64,000 nucleotides of DNA from Nakamurella sp. PAMC28650 (GTDB lineage Bacteria > Actinomycetota > Actinomycetes > Mycobacteriales > Nakamurellaceae). This document shows, piece by piece, positions 26,501 through 34,452 of this stretch. The position numbers were made by a program, and so were the translations under genes. Location: contig NZ_CP060298.1 in the NCBI RefSeq assembly GCF_014303395.1, forward strand, positions 2,542,001 to 2,606,000, read 5' to 3'. The notes under the pieces were generated by a model, which worked only from the letters and a program-made list of their open reading frames with translations, searched no databases and was not told where the DNA came from. How positions within the stretch are numbered: position 1 is the stretch's first letter; every line of letters starts with the position of its first letter.

Positions 26501-26570
26501 GCAGGTAGCTGCGCAGCGCGTCGCGCCACGCCTCGCTGTCGGGTGCAGCTCGCGCTGCGGAACTCGCCAC
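23541..26570 (-). CDS. SNF2-family DNA helicase/translocase
   Basis: The 1009-residue protein has an N-terminal region of about 500 residues of unknown fold followed by a complete SNF2 core. Its motifs are GGILADDMGLGKT (Walker A, about residue 547), LDEAQF (motif II), VTGTPLENSLTDLQALF (motif III), FSQF (motif IV), FLISLKAGGFGLNLT (motif V) and QAIDRTHRIGQ (motif VI, about residue 948). SNF2 proteins move along double-stranded DNA and remodel bound complexes; bacterial members recur in defence loci. The GTG 26570 start is uncertain, because the frame stays open upstream into the RelA/SpoT gene and no clear ribosome binding site is seen. Confidence 0.9.
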   Translation of the reverse strand: MASSAARAAPDSEAWRDALRSYLPPAEGLERPEQDANTPTPLALQFELRELIPRTPSRWNGPVSKAAKAIAGDLGDQYRLGVRPVARTSRGWARSGITWTNIPHLLNRLNLDPDQHRWFCEFGALHLALRPTTPGRDPDWIYLDDFANPVLWTLLDQTPTLGIQLVGSGTNAAVTRAKTANLTLDATRDDAGIEIRPRLVIDKTRVDDTHARAISNHGFYLVDPATPRQILVAPTAETLTTDQLAILGESTRTRIPEYDADEFIVNYLPDLQERIDISSSDLTVKVPPPKPPVLIVTVTHSPKHTITLAWRWSTSRRSAPIPQLSQILPKGLLPDEWLGTELLPRTVPLPVTLKGIDAALFAARTLRTLHKLPGVKVETVGTAPDYRELTGEPQLKITTVPSEKHDWFDLGVVVTVDGRTIPFLPLFKALAKGRRRLLLVDGSFLALNHPALKALSDLIEESRDLTEWEPVPSISRHQVSLWSDFEDLADEAVPAVQWRALLAETRNDFPIPVDPPKGLEATLRPYQQDGFAWLAYLWRHRLGGILADDMGLGKTVQCLTLIQHVIESEKPDPQKPFLIVAPTSVMTNWVTEAEKFTPGLTVRQMSSTEATGKVPIADVARGADIVVTSYALLRMDFDAYQAVSTSTGWAGLMLDEAQFVKNPGSKVHAAALDLQVPFKLAVTGTPLENSLTDLQALFAIVAPGLFASAPRFLNDYVRPIEQSRPGIARGIGAGNTEQVNAATRAERLAKLRRRIRPFLLRRTKELVAADLPAKQEQTLRIDLAPEHRDLYDLFLQRERQKLFRLLGDDFNLNKFIVFRSLTLLRLLALDASLIGDEYSEMPSSKLDALFEQLDDVVAEGHRALIFSQFTSYLAKVRRRLDAAGIGYVYLDGSTRHRAEVIAEFKTGTAPVFLISLKAGGFGLNLTEADYVFLLDPWWNPASEEQAIDRTHRIGQDKNVMVYRLVAADTIEEKVLALQERKAHLFNSVIDDEALFSAALTADDIRELLA

Positions 26571-26631
26571 GACCTGATTGTTCAGTACGGCACCGACAGT
26601 GTCCGCTGGCCGTGCTGTTCCGCCCCGTCGG

Positions 26632-27708
26632 TCAGGACTTGGGTTGAGCCGGCACAGCGGACGGCGGGATCTCCCGCAGCTGCCTCGGCCAATGAGGTCC
26701 CGGCTTCGCTCCGGCGGGCATCACGTACCCGGGAGCAGGGTCGTGGATGGTCACCCCGGGGGCCGCGGCCAACAGCATCTTCTTGAAGCTGCCGTACCCG
26801 ACCCAGCCCTGACGCACCTTTGTGCCGAAAGTGGCCTGGAGAGTGGCAGCGATGGTAGCCAGAGTGGCGGGATTGCGAAGTTTTGACACGATTCGGGCTG
26901 TTTCTTGAAGGACAAGAGTTCGCGACGGCTCCGGTCCCTCCTCCGCATTGTTATTGATTCCCTCGTCGGGTGTGTCACTGACCGGCTCCGGGCTAGCTGT
27001 GTCTTCTACCGCACTCTGAGCCAGGGTGTCCAATTCGAGGCGCAGATCTTGGGCGAGATCGTCAGCATTGGCCAGAAGGTCCGCCATTTTACGGGAGAGA
27101 GCCGTCACCAGCTCGGGCAGTTCAACACCGGGCTTGTAGGTGTCCTCATGGGTCAGCTCGCCCCAGCCATCCTGGAGTAGCGTACGAACCTGCAGCTCAG
27201 CGCGGACGCGGTGGGTGTCCTTCAAACCAGGCACGTTCGTGACGAGATTGATGTGGTAGCCACGGTATCCGGATTCCTTCGGATCCTCGATGTACTGCCG
27301 CTCGGAGGCGAGTTCAACAGCCATGCCCGACTGACCCATGGCTTCAGAGGTCGGCCAATCGGATAGCAATTCCTGCACGAACCGCACGTCCGACAGATTG
27401 TTGCAGACGATTCGCACACCGACGATATCGTCGATGACCTTCGGAATATCCTCAAGAGCGCGGATTGACGACCGATACTTCTCCTTCTGGATTTTCGACC
27501 ACAGCCGGAGCGTCTCTTTCACCCGGCTGTCCTTCATGCGCACCCGGTGCTTGTCCAATTCGGAGACGCTCTCGTCGATGAGCTCGCCCAGAAGCCGCAC
27601 CAAAGTGGCACGTGCTGGCTCCAGCAGGTTCTTCCAGATCGTCGAATACCAGTCGGCGAAATCCTCGTAGGTGAAGGGGAGGACTGCTACGTCGGTGCCA
27701 TCAGCCAC
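26632..27708 (-). CDS. RelA/SpoT-domain nucleotide synthetase with probable C-terminal OST-HTH domain
   Basis: The 358-residue protein carries a small-alarmone-synthetase-type domain (about residues 40-190). Its motifs are RVKETLRLWSKIQKEK, IDDIVGVRIVCNNLSD, GYRGYHINLV and ELQVRTLLQDGWGELTHEDTYK, so the pyrophosphate-transfer residues look intact. A Ser/Glu-rich linker leads to a C-terminal domain (about residues 265-331, VSKLRNPATLATIAATLQATF...WVGYGSFKKMLL...PGYVMP) that resembles OST-HTH/LOTUS RNA-binding domains. Related toxSAS enzymes poison cells by making (p)ppApp or modifying tRNA; whether this one does is unknown. GTG 27708 follows GAGAGGGGG. It lies upstream of the SNF2 gene and downstream of an AbiEii-type pair. 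Confidence 0.8.
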   Translation of the reverse strand: MADGTDVAVLPFTYEDFADWYSTIWKNLLEPARATLVRLLGELIDESVSELDKHRVRMKDSRVKETLRLWSKIQKEKYRSSIRALEDIPKVIDDIVGVRIVCNNLSDVRFVQELLSDWPTSEAMGQSGMAVELASERQYIEDPKESGYRGYHINLVTNVPGLKDTHRVRAELQVRTLLQDGWGELTHEDTYKPGVELPELVTALSRKMADLLANADDLAQDLRLELDTLAQSAVEDTASPEPVSDTPDEGINNNAEEGPEPSRTLVLQETARIVSKLRNPATLATIAATLQATFGTKVRQGWVGYGSFKKMLLAAAPGVTIHDPAPGYVMPAGAKPGPHWPRQLREIPPSAVPAQPKS

Positions 27709-27803
27709 CGTTCCCCCTCTCAATGCTAAATCTGTCGTGCAGGACTCTACCGGTCGGCGTTCTCGAGTAGCCCGCTGTTGCGTTGCCGCGGGCAGATTCT
27801 GGG

Positions 27804-28286
27804 TCACTCCAGGTTGGGAGCGGGCCGCACTGAACCCGGAAGCCCAGCCCGGAGCCGCGCTGCCTCACGTTCGATTCGCAGCAGCATTGCCGCGCTGGGT
27901 GCCACTGCGCCGGTTCGGTAGGTGGACAGCCGTGACGCCGAGGTGCCGACTTCTGCCGCAAATCGGCTGGCCGGCATCCGCGCGGTCCGAATAGCTTCGG
28001 CAACGCGGGCGGCGACCTCTTGCCGCTCGGCATCCTCGGCCCCGGCCTGCGCTCGGCGGATAGCCTCCGACAGGAGTTCCACGACGCTGCGTTCCTCACC
28101 GTAGGCCGCGTACTCCTGCACACTGTGGACCACCGAGCCCCACGGTGCCCGCCTGATCGCGGCCACGATGCGCCGCCAGTCCGACAAGGAACCGCGCTCG
28201 ATCGCGGCGACCAGCCCCTCGTAGGGCCAGGTTTCGACCTGGTCGGTCGGGTCGGCGTCGATGTTGCGGAACGACAGTTCAGACAT
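27804..28286 (-). CDS. HTH antitoxin-like partner of AbiEii-type nucleotidyltransferase
   Basis: The 160-residue product has an N-terminal helical domain (IDADPTDQVETWPYEGLVAAIERG) and a C-terminal Xre-type helix-turn-helix (ASRFAAEVGTSASRLSTYRTGAV). I recall this two-part architecture beside AbiEii nucleotidyltransferase genes in actinobacteria. ATG 28286 lies 8 nt after GGAGG and overlaps the toxin stop by 8 bp; two in-frame GTGs lie just upstream. It presumably neutralises the toxin and represses the promoter at 29074-29092. Toxin-first order is unusual for a self-repressing pair. Confidence 0.7.
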   Translation of the reverse strand: MSELSFRNIDADPTDQVETWPYEGLVAAIERGSLSDWRRIVAAIRRAPWGSVVHSVQEYAAYGEERSVVELLSEAIRRAQAGAEDAERQEVAARVAEAIRTARMPASRFAAEVGTSASRLSTYRTGAVAPSAAMLLRIEREAARLRAGLPGSVRPAPNLE

Positions 28287-29067
28287 CACGATCACCTCCG
28301 TCCAGTATGAGTTGGGCCAGATCCATGCAGACCCGGCGCACCTCGGCCCAGTCCTGCCATCGCGGTTCGAGAGCTTTGTATCGAGGCAGTTCCGTGATGG
28401 TCCGGGTGTCTTTCGGGTCGGGACGTGCCAGGCGGATGGTCACTTCTGTGGCAACGGATTCCCCGTCATTGGAACGGTCAGCGTAAAAATCGTCCATCCG
28501 GCCCAGCACACCGGCGGCCTCCGGCAGGCCGATCAGATCGGCCAGAGCGGCCACATCGAGATAGTCACGGACCTGGTTGCGTTGAACCATCAGATACGCC
28601 TTGACCCGCAACGCCTCATCCACCGTCGGCACCTGGACCTGATGTCCGCTGGGCAACTTCAGCATCTGGGTCTGCAACGGGACCGTCCTTCGCAGCTGGC
28701 GCAGCCCTGCCTCGATGCCGCCCAGTTTGCCCATGATCGTCATCGGTGGCTTGGAGGCCCGGACACTGGTCGCCCAACCGTCGGTGGCCTCGACCGCATC
28801 CAGGATGGCTTCGTACCGGCCCTTCAGATCAAGGACATGGTCGTGGTCGAACGACAATCGGTGGCCGGCGTAGGCAGCGCTGGCGGTGTCGCCGACCAGG
28901 ACGGCGTCCGGAACGACCTGCTGCAAGCGCGCGGCGCTTTGCAGGACGGCCAGTAGGCCCTCTGGCAGTTCGCGCTGCTCCGGTTCGACGGGTTGCAGGC
29001 TCTGTGAACTCGCCGCCGGGGGTACGTCTGCGGACGATCCACCGGCGGCTCGCGGCTGTCGCGTCAC
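28279..29067 (-). CDS. AbiEii-like nucleotidyltransferase toxin
   Basis: The 262-residue protein has a disordered N-terminus and a nucleotidyltransferase-like core: VPDAVLVGDTASAAYAGHRLSFDHDHVLDLKGRYEAIL. It matches the 'GGT-x(n)-GHR-x-S-x-D-x-D' signature, with GDT replacing the usual GGT or GGS and DHD as the metal site. AbiEii/MenT-type enzymes add nucleotides to tRNA or otherwise use NTPs to stop growth. The GTG start has no ribosome binding site, but a TAAGAT -10 (29074-29079) ends 6 nt before it, indicating leaderless expression. It is co-transcribed with the HTH antitoxin that overlaps its 3' end. Confidence 0.7.
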   Translation of the reverse strand: MTRQPRAAGGSSADVPPAASSQSLQPVEPEQRELPEGLLAVLQSAARLQQVVPDAVLVGDTASAAYAGHRLSFDHDHVLDLKGRYEAILDAVEATDGWATSVRASKPPMTIMGKLGGIEAGLRQLRRTVPLQTQMLKLPSGHQVQVPTVDEALRVKAYLMVQRNQVRDYLDVAALADLIGLPEAAGVLGRMDDFYADRSNDGESVATEVTIRLARPDPKDTRTITELPRYKALEPRWQDWAEVRRVCMDLAQLILDGGDRDV

Positions 29068-29076
29068 ACCGGAATC

Positions 29077-29092
29077 TTATCAGATCCGATAA
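29077..29092. promoter_or_regulatory. Palindrome over the AbiEii-type promoter
   Basis: TTATCAGATCCGATAA is a near-perfect inverted repeat (TTATC/GATAA arms) that overlaps the reverse-strand -10 sequence TAAGAT, directly upstream of the toxin start. Its position fits an autoregulatory operator for the HTH antitoxin. Confidence 0.6.
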
Positions 29093-29322
29093 CGTTTGGC
29101 GGTCTGCAGTACTGACACGTTCCGATGCGCGGACCAGGCGGCTCGAATGGGAGGTTGGCTCATGGTTATCCCTTGGAGGATTTCGCCGGGAGGGCGCCAT
29201 GGTCGAGGAGCGGGTCCGTCTGAATTGACGCGGAAGGTTCTCATTCGGTCAGGTGGCGGTGACCTCCTATAGGGTCCTATCCATCCTCATCAGCGGGGAT
29301 GACAAAGAGGAAAGGACAATCG

Positions 29323-31754
29323 GTGGCGCAGAGCGACTTGATCTCGGCGGTCTTCGAGCTGGCGGTGGGTGACCGGAAGCTGACCGACCAAGCGCAGTTG
29401 CTGATCCTCGGCGCGCTCGAGAGCGACAAAGCCTTGTAGGACGCGCTCGGTGGCACCGGCCAGACCTTGGCGGAGGCCGCGGCCGTCAGGACGGCCGCTC
29501 CTGCGCCCATCGGCGCCTGTCTCAAGTCTGTCCGGGTGGCGGGGTTCCGCGGTGTCGGGACCGCGCTGACGGTTCCGTTGCATCCCGGTCCGGAGCTCAC
29601 CTTCATCGCCGGCCGCAACGGATCGGGCAAGTCGGGCATCGCCGAGGCACTCGAGATGGCTTTGACCGGCGGCAGTTACTGGTGGAGCAAGCAGTCGAAC
29701 GCGGTGTGGACGGCGAACTGGCGGAACCTGCACGGTGACGTCCCGGCCGAGATCCGGGTCGAGCTCGCCGAGGAAGGTCCGGGCGTCACGACCATCGGCG
29801 TCGACTGGTCGTCCGATGCCGGCCTGACCGACGGTGCCCACTGGGTGCAACGCCCGGGCGCGAAGCGTCAGCCTGACCGCGAGATTCTAGGCTGGGACGT
29901 GCCTCTGGAGCTGTACCGGCCGCTGCTGTCCTACGACGAGGTCGGTGGGGTACTGGAAGGCACGCCCAGCGGTCTGTTCGACAAGCTGCACAGCCTGCTC
30001 GGGCTGCAGCCGATCAACGACGGCCAGGCCCGGCTGGCCGCGCTGTTGAAGAGGTTGCAGATTCCGGCCGCGACGGCGAAGGCGGCCTTGACCGAACTCA
30101 AGGCTCTGCTGGGCGGCTCGATCGATCCCCGCGCAGCGCAGGCCCCGGCACTGGTGGCGAAGCGAGCACCGGACCTCGCGGCCGTCGAGAAGCTGGCCAC
30201 CGGCAGTATTTCCGAAGTCGGCGATACCCTCGGCGCTCTCAAGGCTCTCGGCCGTTTGACGTGCCGGAACAGGCAGAAGTCAACGACGCGGCCCGTGAAC
30301 TACGCGCTGCGGTCAACGATCTCGCCGACCAGGCCAGCTCGGCCGCAGACGTGCTTGCCAGCCGCTCACGACTGCTGACCCAGGCCCTCGAACTTCACCA
30401 GACCAGCGGCGACATCGATTGTCCCGTCTGCGGAGTGGGGCACCTCGATCAAGCGTGGGCGGACGAGACTCGTGAGGCACTCAGCACCGAACAGGCGGAA
30501 GTGGCGGCTCTCAAGGCGGCCCAGACGAGACTCGCGGCGGCGCGTCGTGATGCTCGGCGGCTGACCACATCGTTGCCATCGTTGCCGTCCATCGATGACG
30601 ACGAGCTGACCACGCTGGAGGCGGCTCGTCTGGCGGCGACCACCTGGGCCGACCCGCCCACCGGCGACCTCGAACTGGCCGATCATCTCCAGGCCCGGTT
30701 CTCCGGAGTCGACCACTCGCTGAGGGCGCTCCAGGATCGGGCTCGATCGTTGGTCGTGGCTCGGGAGGACCTGTGGGCGCCGCTGGCGCTCAAGTTGGGA
30801 CAGTGGGTGTCGCTGGTCAGGACCGCCGCCGAGACGGCTCCCCAGGTGGTCGAGGTGAAGTCGGCCTCGGACTGGTTGAAGGCGAGCGAGGGCGATCTGC
30901 GCAATCAGCGACTGGCGCCGCTCGCCGACCGGGCGCGGGAGATCTGGGCGCTGCTGCGCCAGGAGAGCAACGTTGATCTGGGCGCGATCCGGCTCGAAGG
31001 CAACGCGACCCGGCGACGGGTCGAGCTGACGGCTGAGGTCGACGGTGTGGACGCCGGGGCGCTCGGGGTGATGAGCCAGGGTGAGCTCCACGCCCTCGCG
31101 CTGTCCCTGTTCCTGCCCCGGGCCACCGCGCCGGACAGTCCTTTCCGGTTCGTCGTCCTCGACGACCCGATCCAGGCGATGGACCCGGCCAAGGTCGAGG
31201 GCTTCGTGAAGGTCCTGCAGGAGTTGGCGATCGACCGTCAGGTGATCGTGTTGTCTCATGACGATCGGCTCCCCGCCGCTGTCCGGCGGGCCAAGGTGAG
31301 TGCGCAGATCTGGGAGGTCACCCGCAACAACGGGTCGGCGGTGACGATCCGGGAGTCCCTCCATCCCTCCTCGCGCTATCTGGACGACGCGTTCGCGTTG
31401 GCGATGGACAGCGGCGTGCCCGACGACGTCAAGGATCGGATCGTGCCCGGGCTCTGCCGCATGGCGATGGAGTCGGCCGCCTTCGCCGTGTACGAGGGGA
31501 AGATCATCGCGGCCGGCGGTGAGCGGCAACAGGTGGAGAGCACCTGGGACCAGCTGACGACCCTCCGGCAACGCCTGGCCATGGCGATCAAGGGCGACAA
31601 GAAGGCAGACATCAGGGCCTGGTTGGGATCCGGTCGCCGATCGGAGGCGGTTGATGTGTGCAATCGCGGCGTGCACGTGGGTTCGGGGGGCGATCACGCC
31701 GAGGAGGTCCGCGCGGTGCGCACGGCCGTCAAAGACCTGCGGGCGATGGCATGA
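29323..31754 (+). pseudogene. SMC/Rad50-like zinc-hook ATPase, broken by a stop and a frameshift
   Basis: Reconstructed length is about 810 residues. It has a short N-terminal helical domain, Walker A GRNGSGKSG (about residue 97), helical arms around a CPVC zinc hook (DIDCPVCGVGHLD), the ABC signature region SQGELHALALSLF and Walker B FVVLDDPIQAMDP. GTG 29323 follows AGAGGAAAGGA. Two lesions are visible: an in-frame TAG at 29437-29439 (after ESDKAL), and a frameshift near 30253-30257, after which VPEQAEVNDAARELRAAV continues in another frame. All catalytic motifs are otherwise conserved, so inactivation is recent or one lesion is a sequencing error. The next gene overlaps its stop. Confidence 0.85.
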
Positions 31755-32113
31755 CCGTCGTCGACGTGCTTCCGATGGCCGCGTCGGTGCTCGACGGGTC
31801 CGTCCCGGTGCCGGACGGCAACAGTGCGCGGGCGGCCGCGGTTCTCGCCAGGCAGGCACTCGAACAGATCGTTGACGAGCGGTGTGCTGCTGTGGCGCCC
31901 GGACTGTTGCGCCCGTCGATGAGGTCCAGGTTGATCATCGTGACGGCACTCGACGACGCGGAGTTCGGGGCCTGCGCTCAGACTGCCTGGGACGGCCTCA
32001 GCCGAGCCTGTCACCACCACTCGTATGAACTGCAGCCTGCAGCAGGCGAGGTCCGGGAGCTCATCAAAATAGTGCGTGACTTGACGAATCAGCCTGATGC
32101 GGGACGATCGTGA
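31751..32113 (+). CDS. Small partner of the zinc-hook ATPase (HEPN-like?)
   Basis: The 120-residue, mostly helical protein starts in an ATGA overlap with the ATPase gene, so the two are translationally coupled. The pattern ARQALEQIVDERCAAV...WDGLSRACHHHSYELQPAAGEVRELIKIV resembles short proteins that I recall next to AAA/SMC-like ATPases. The helical build with an R-x(n)-H motif (RACHHH) loosely recalls HEPN nucleases, but I cannot confirm the fold. Its own frame is intact although the upstream ATPase is broken. Confidence 0.65.
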   Translation: MTVVDVLPMAASVLDGSVPVPDGNSARAAAVLARQALEQIVDERCAAVAPGLLRPSMRSRLIIVTALDDAEFGACAQTAWDGLSRACHHHSYELQPAAGEVRELIKIVRDLTNQPDAGRS

Positions 32114-33071
32114 CCATGTCAGCCCCCACCTGACCAGGTCATGTCTTCGTTGCTCGCGGGAGCCTCAGCTCCGTTGGCACGATCTTATATTCGCAGGCGG
32201 TCAGCAGTCATTCGGGTATCTCAGAGCTTGCAGTCTCCGTTCCAGATTCCATGCCAAGCAGGTCGATGAGTCGCATTTTTAAAAGTTCAGTAACTGGTCA
32301 GGTCTCACCGCGGTGAAATAGACTGTCATTCATTGGGCGAATAGACCGGAGAATGTCGATCTATGTGGGGTGAGCCGTGTCGGCGTGTCGCCGAACAATG
32401 GTGTTGTCTGATGCGATAATAATGGAATGACGCAGCCGACGTACGCCGAACTGGTGGAACTGATCGTCGAAATGCGCACCGAACTGAACATCCTCCGCGC
32501 CGAGAATGCGGCATTAAAGGTGCGGGTCGCGGACCTGGAAGCACGGTTGCGGACCAACTCGCAGAACTCCTCGAAGCCACCATCGGCGGACGGACCCGGC
32601 AAGGCGAAGACCAGGTCGCTGCGCACGCCGTCCACACGCAAGCCCGGCGGACAGGACGGGCACCGCGGGCAGACTTCAGCCCAGGTCGCCGACCCGGATG
32701 TGGTGATCCGCCACGAACCGAGCTGCTGCACTGGCTGCGGATCGGATCTGGCCGATGCGACCGAGGTTGGCTGCTCACGCCGGCAGGTCTTCGACATCCC
32801 GCCGATCAAAGTGCACGTCACCGAACATCAGATCATCAGCCGCCGCTGCCACTGCGGGAAGACCTCGACCGGCGACACACCCGCCCAGGCGGGCGGACCC
32901 GTGCAGTACGGGCCGGTGATGTGCGCGGTCGTCATCTATCTGTTCATGGGGCAGTTCCTGTCCAAGAAGCGGACCGCCCAGGCCATCAGCGAACTGTTCG
33001 GCATTCCTGTCTCTGATGGCACCGTCGCCGCGGTGACCAGTCGCGCCGCCGGTGACCTGGGCGAATTTTTG

Positions 33072-34452
33072 GGGTCTCCTGACGTTTTCGTGGGCGGTTT
33101 AGCGTCCGGGAAGCGGCGGGCATAACCCGCCGCGGGTGAGCATTGCCATGGCTATCAACGCTTCTGGGCTGTGAAAGCCGTACGACCTGCGGGTCAAGGC
33201 CCGTAGGTGGGTGTTGGTGGCCTCGGATTGGGCGTTGCTCATGTGGTGGATCAGGGTGTTCCAAATCAGCTGCTGGAACCGCTTCAACGTTGCGGCCAGG
33301 GCGATGAAGCCGGGGAGTTGGGAGCGGCGGGCCCAGGCGATCCAGCCGGCCAGCAGTTCACGGCCGGCCTGGCCCTTGACCTGGAACACCGCGCGCAGTT
33401 GCTCCTTCAGCAGATACGCCCGATACAGATGCCGGTTGGTCTGGGCGATCGAGGCGACCGACCCGCGTTGCTCCGGGGACAGGTCCGCCGGGTTTTTCAG
33501 CAATGCCCAGCGGCTGCCCTTCACCGACGACGCCTGCGCAGAGCTACTGTTACCCCGCAGCGTGTTCCACGTCTGACGACGGACCTTGTCCAACTCCCGG
33601 GTGGCCCACCCCACGATATGAAACGGATCCAATCCCAGCACCGCCTGCGGCGCGCGGGCCGTCACGGTGTCGTGGATCCACTGCGCCCCGTCGGCCGAGA
33701 CGTGCGTCAACGCCGCCGCCCGTTCTGGGCCGAGTTGGTCGAAGAACCGACCCAGGGTGTCGCTGTTGCGGCCCGGTGCGGCCCACACCAATCTGCCGGA
33801 GTCTTGATCGACCACGCACGTCAGATACCGCTGGCCTTTGCGGTGGGAGATTTCATCGATGCCGATCCGCTGCAGCCCCGCGAGCACGTCCCGGCCGGCC
33901 AAACCGTCGGCGACGACGTGCTCGATGATTGCGCTCACATGCCGCCACGACGTCCGCATCAACTGCGCCACCACCGACGAAGCGGTGTGCGCCGCCAACC
34001 ACGCACACTGGTCCTCAAACGCTCCCGTCGCCCGAGCGCCGGGTCGGGCCCACGGCACAGCCGCGACCACCACCCCGTGCCTCTGGCAACTCACCCGCGG
34101 GGCCGCAGCCTGCAGGAACACCATCGTTGACCCCCAGTCCAGCGACCGCCACCGACGAATCCCACCGCCCTGGTCATAGCCCGGCCGTCTACGCCGGCAT
34201 CGACTGCACCTACTCCGGGCGCCCTTCGTCGCACGCACCGAAACGACCAGCACCTGCCGGTCGTCGGCCTCCTCCCACGCCACATCGCACACCTGCAGTT
34301 GCTCGACACCGAGCAGCTTTCGCCATATCGTTACACCGCGCACACCGTGCTCCTGGATAGTGACTGACCCTAGATAAGCCAGAACCTATACGCAGCCCGG
34401 TGTGTCGCCCACAACCAGGGGTCAAACCACCCACGAGAACGTCACAAGAGCC
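33072..34452 (-). mobile_element. ISL3-family insertion sequence, copy 2 (intact)
   Basis: The 1381-bp element sits within the IS66 transposase gene and is flanked by a perfect 8-bp duplication AATTTTTG (33064-33071 and 34453-34460). Its ends are GGGTCTCCTGACGTTTTCGT at the left and GGCTCTTGTGACGTTCTCGT read from the right, as in copy 1. It is in inverted orientation relative to copy 1. Confidence 0.95.
33099..34343 (-). CDS. ISL3-family transposase (intact)
   Basis: The 414-residue transposase has an N-terminal cysteine-rich zinc finger (RCSRCRRRR), a helix-turn-helix region (SSVVAQLMRTSWRHVSAIIEHV) and the ISL3 DDE catalytic domain. The first Asp is in IDEISHRKG, the second in SADGAQWIHD and the Glu in NAQSEATNTHLR. 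Length and motifs suit an active enzyme, which could also act on the frameshifted copy at 15528-16907. The GTG start 34343 matches that of copy 1. Confidence 0.93.
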   Translation of the reverse strand: MRGVTIWRKLLGVEQLQVCDVAWEEADDRQVLVVSVRATKGARSRCSRCRRRRPGYDQGGGIRRWRSLDWGSTMVFLQAAAPRVSCQRHGVVVAAVPWARPGARATGAFEDQCAWLAAHTASSVVAQLMRTSWRHVSAIIEHVVADGLAGRDVLAGLQRIGIDEISHRKGQRYLTCVVDQDSGRLVWAAPGRNSDTLGRFFDQLGPERAAALTHVSADGAQWIHDTVTARAPQAVLGLDPFHIVGWATRELDKVRRQTWNTLRGNSSSAQASSVKGSRWALLKNPADLSPEQRGSVASIAQTNRHLYRAYLLKEQLRAVFQVKGQAGRELLAGWIAWARRSQLPGFIALAATLKRFQQLIWNTLIHHMSNAQSEATNTHLRALTRRSYGFHSPEALIAMAMLTRGGLCPPLPGR

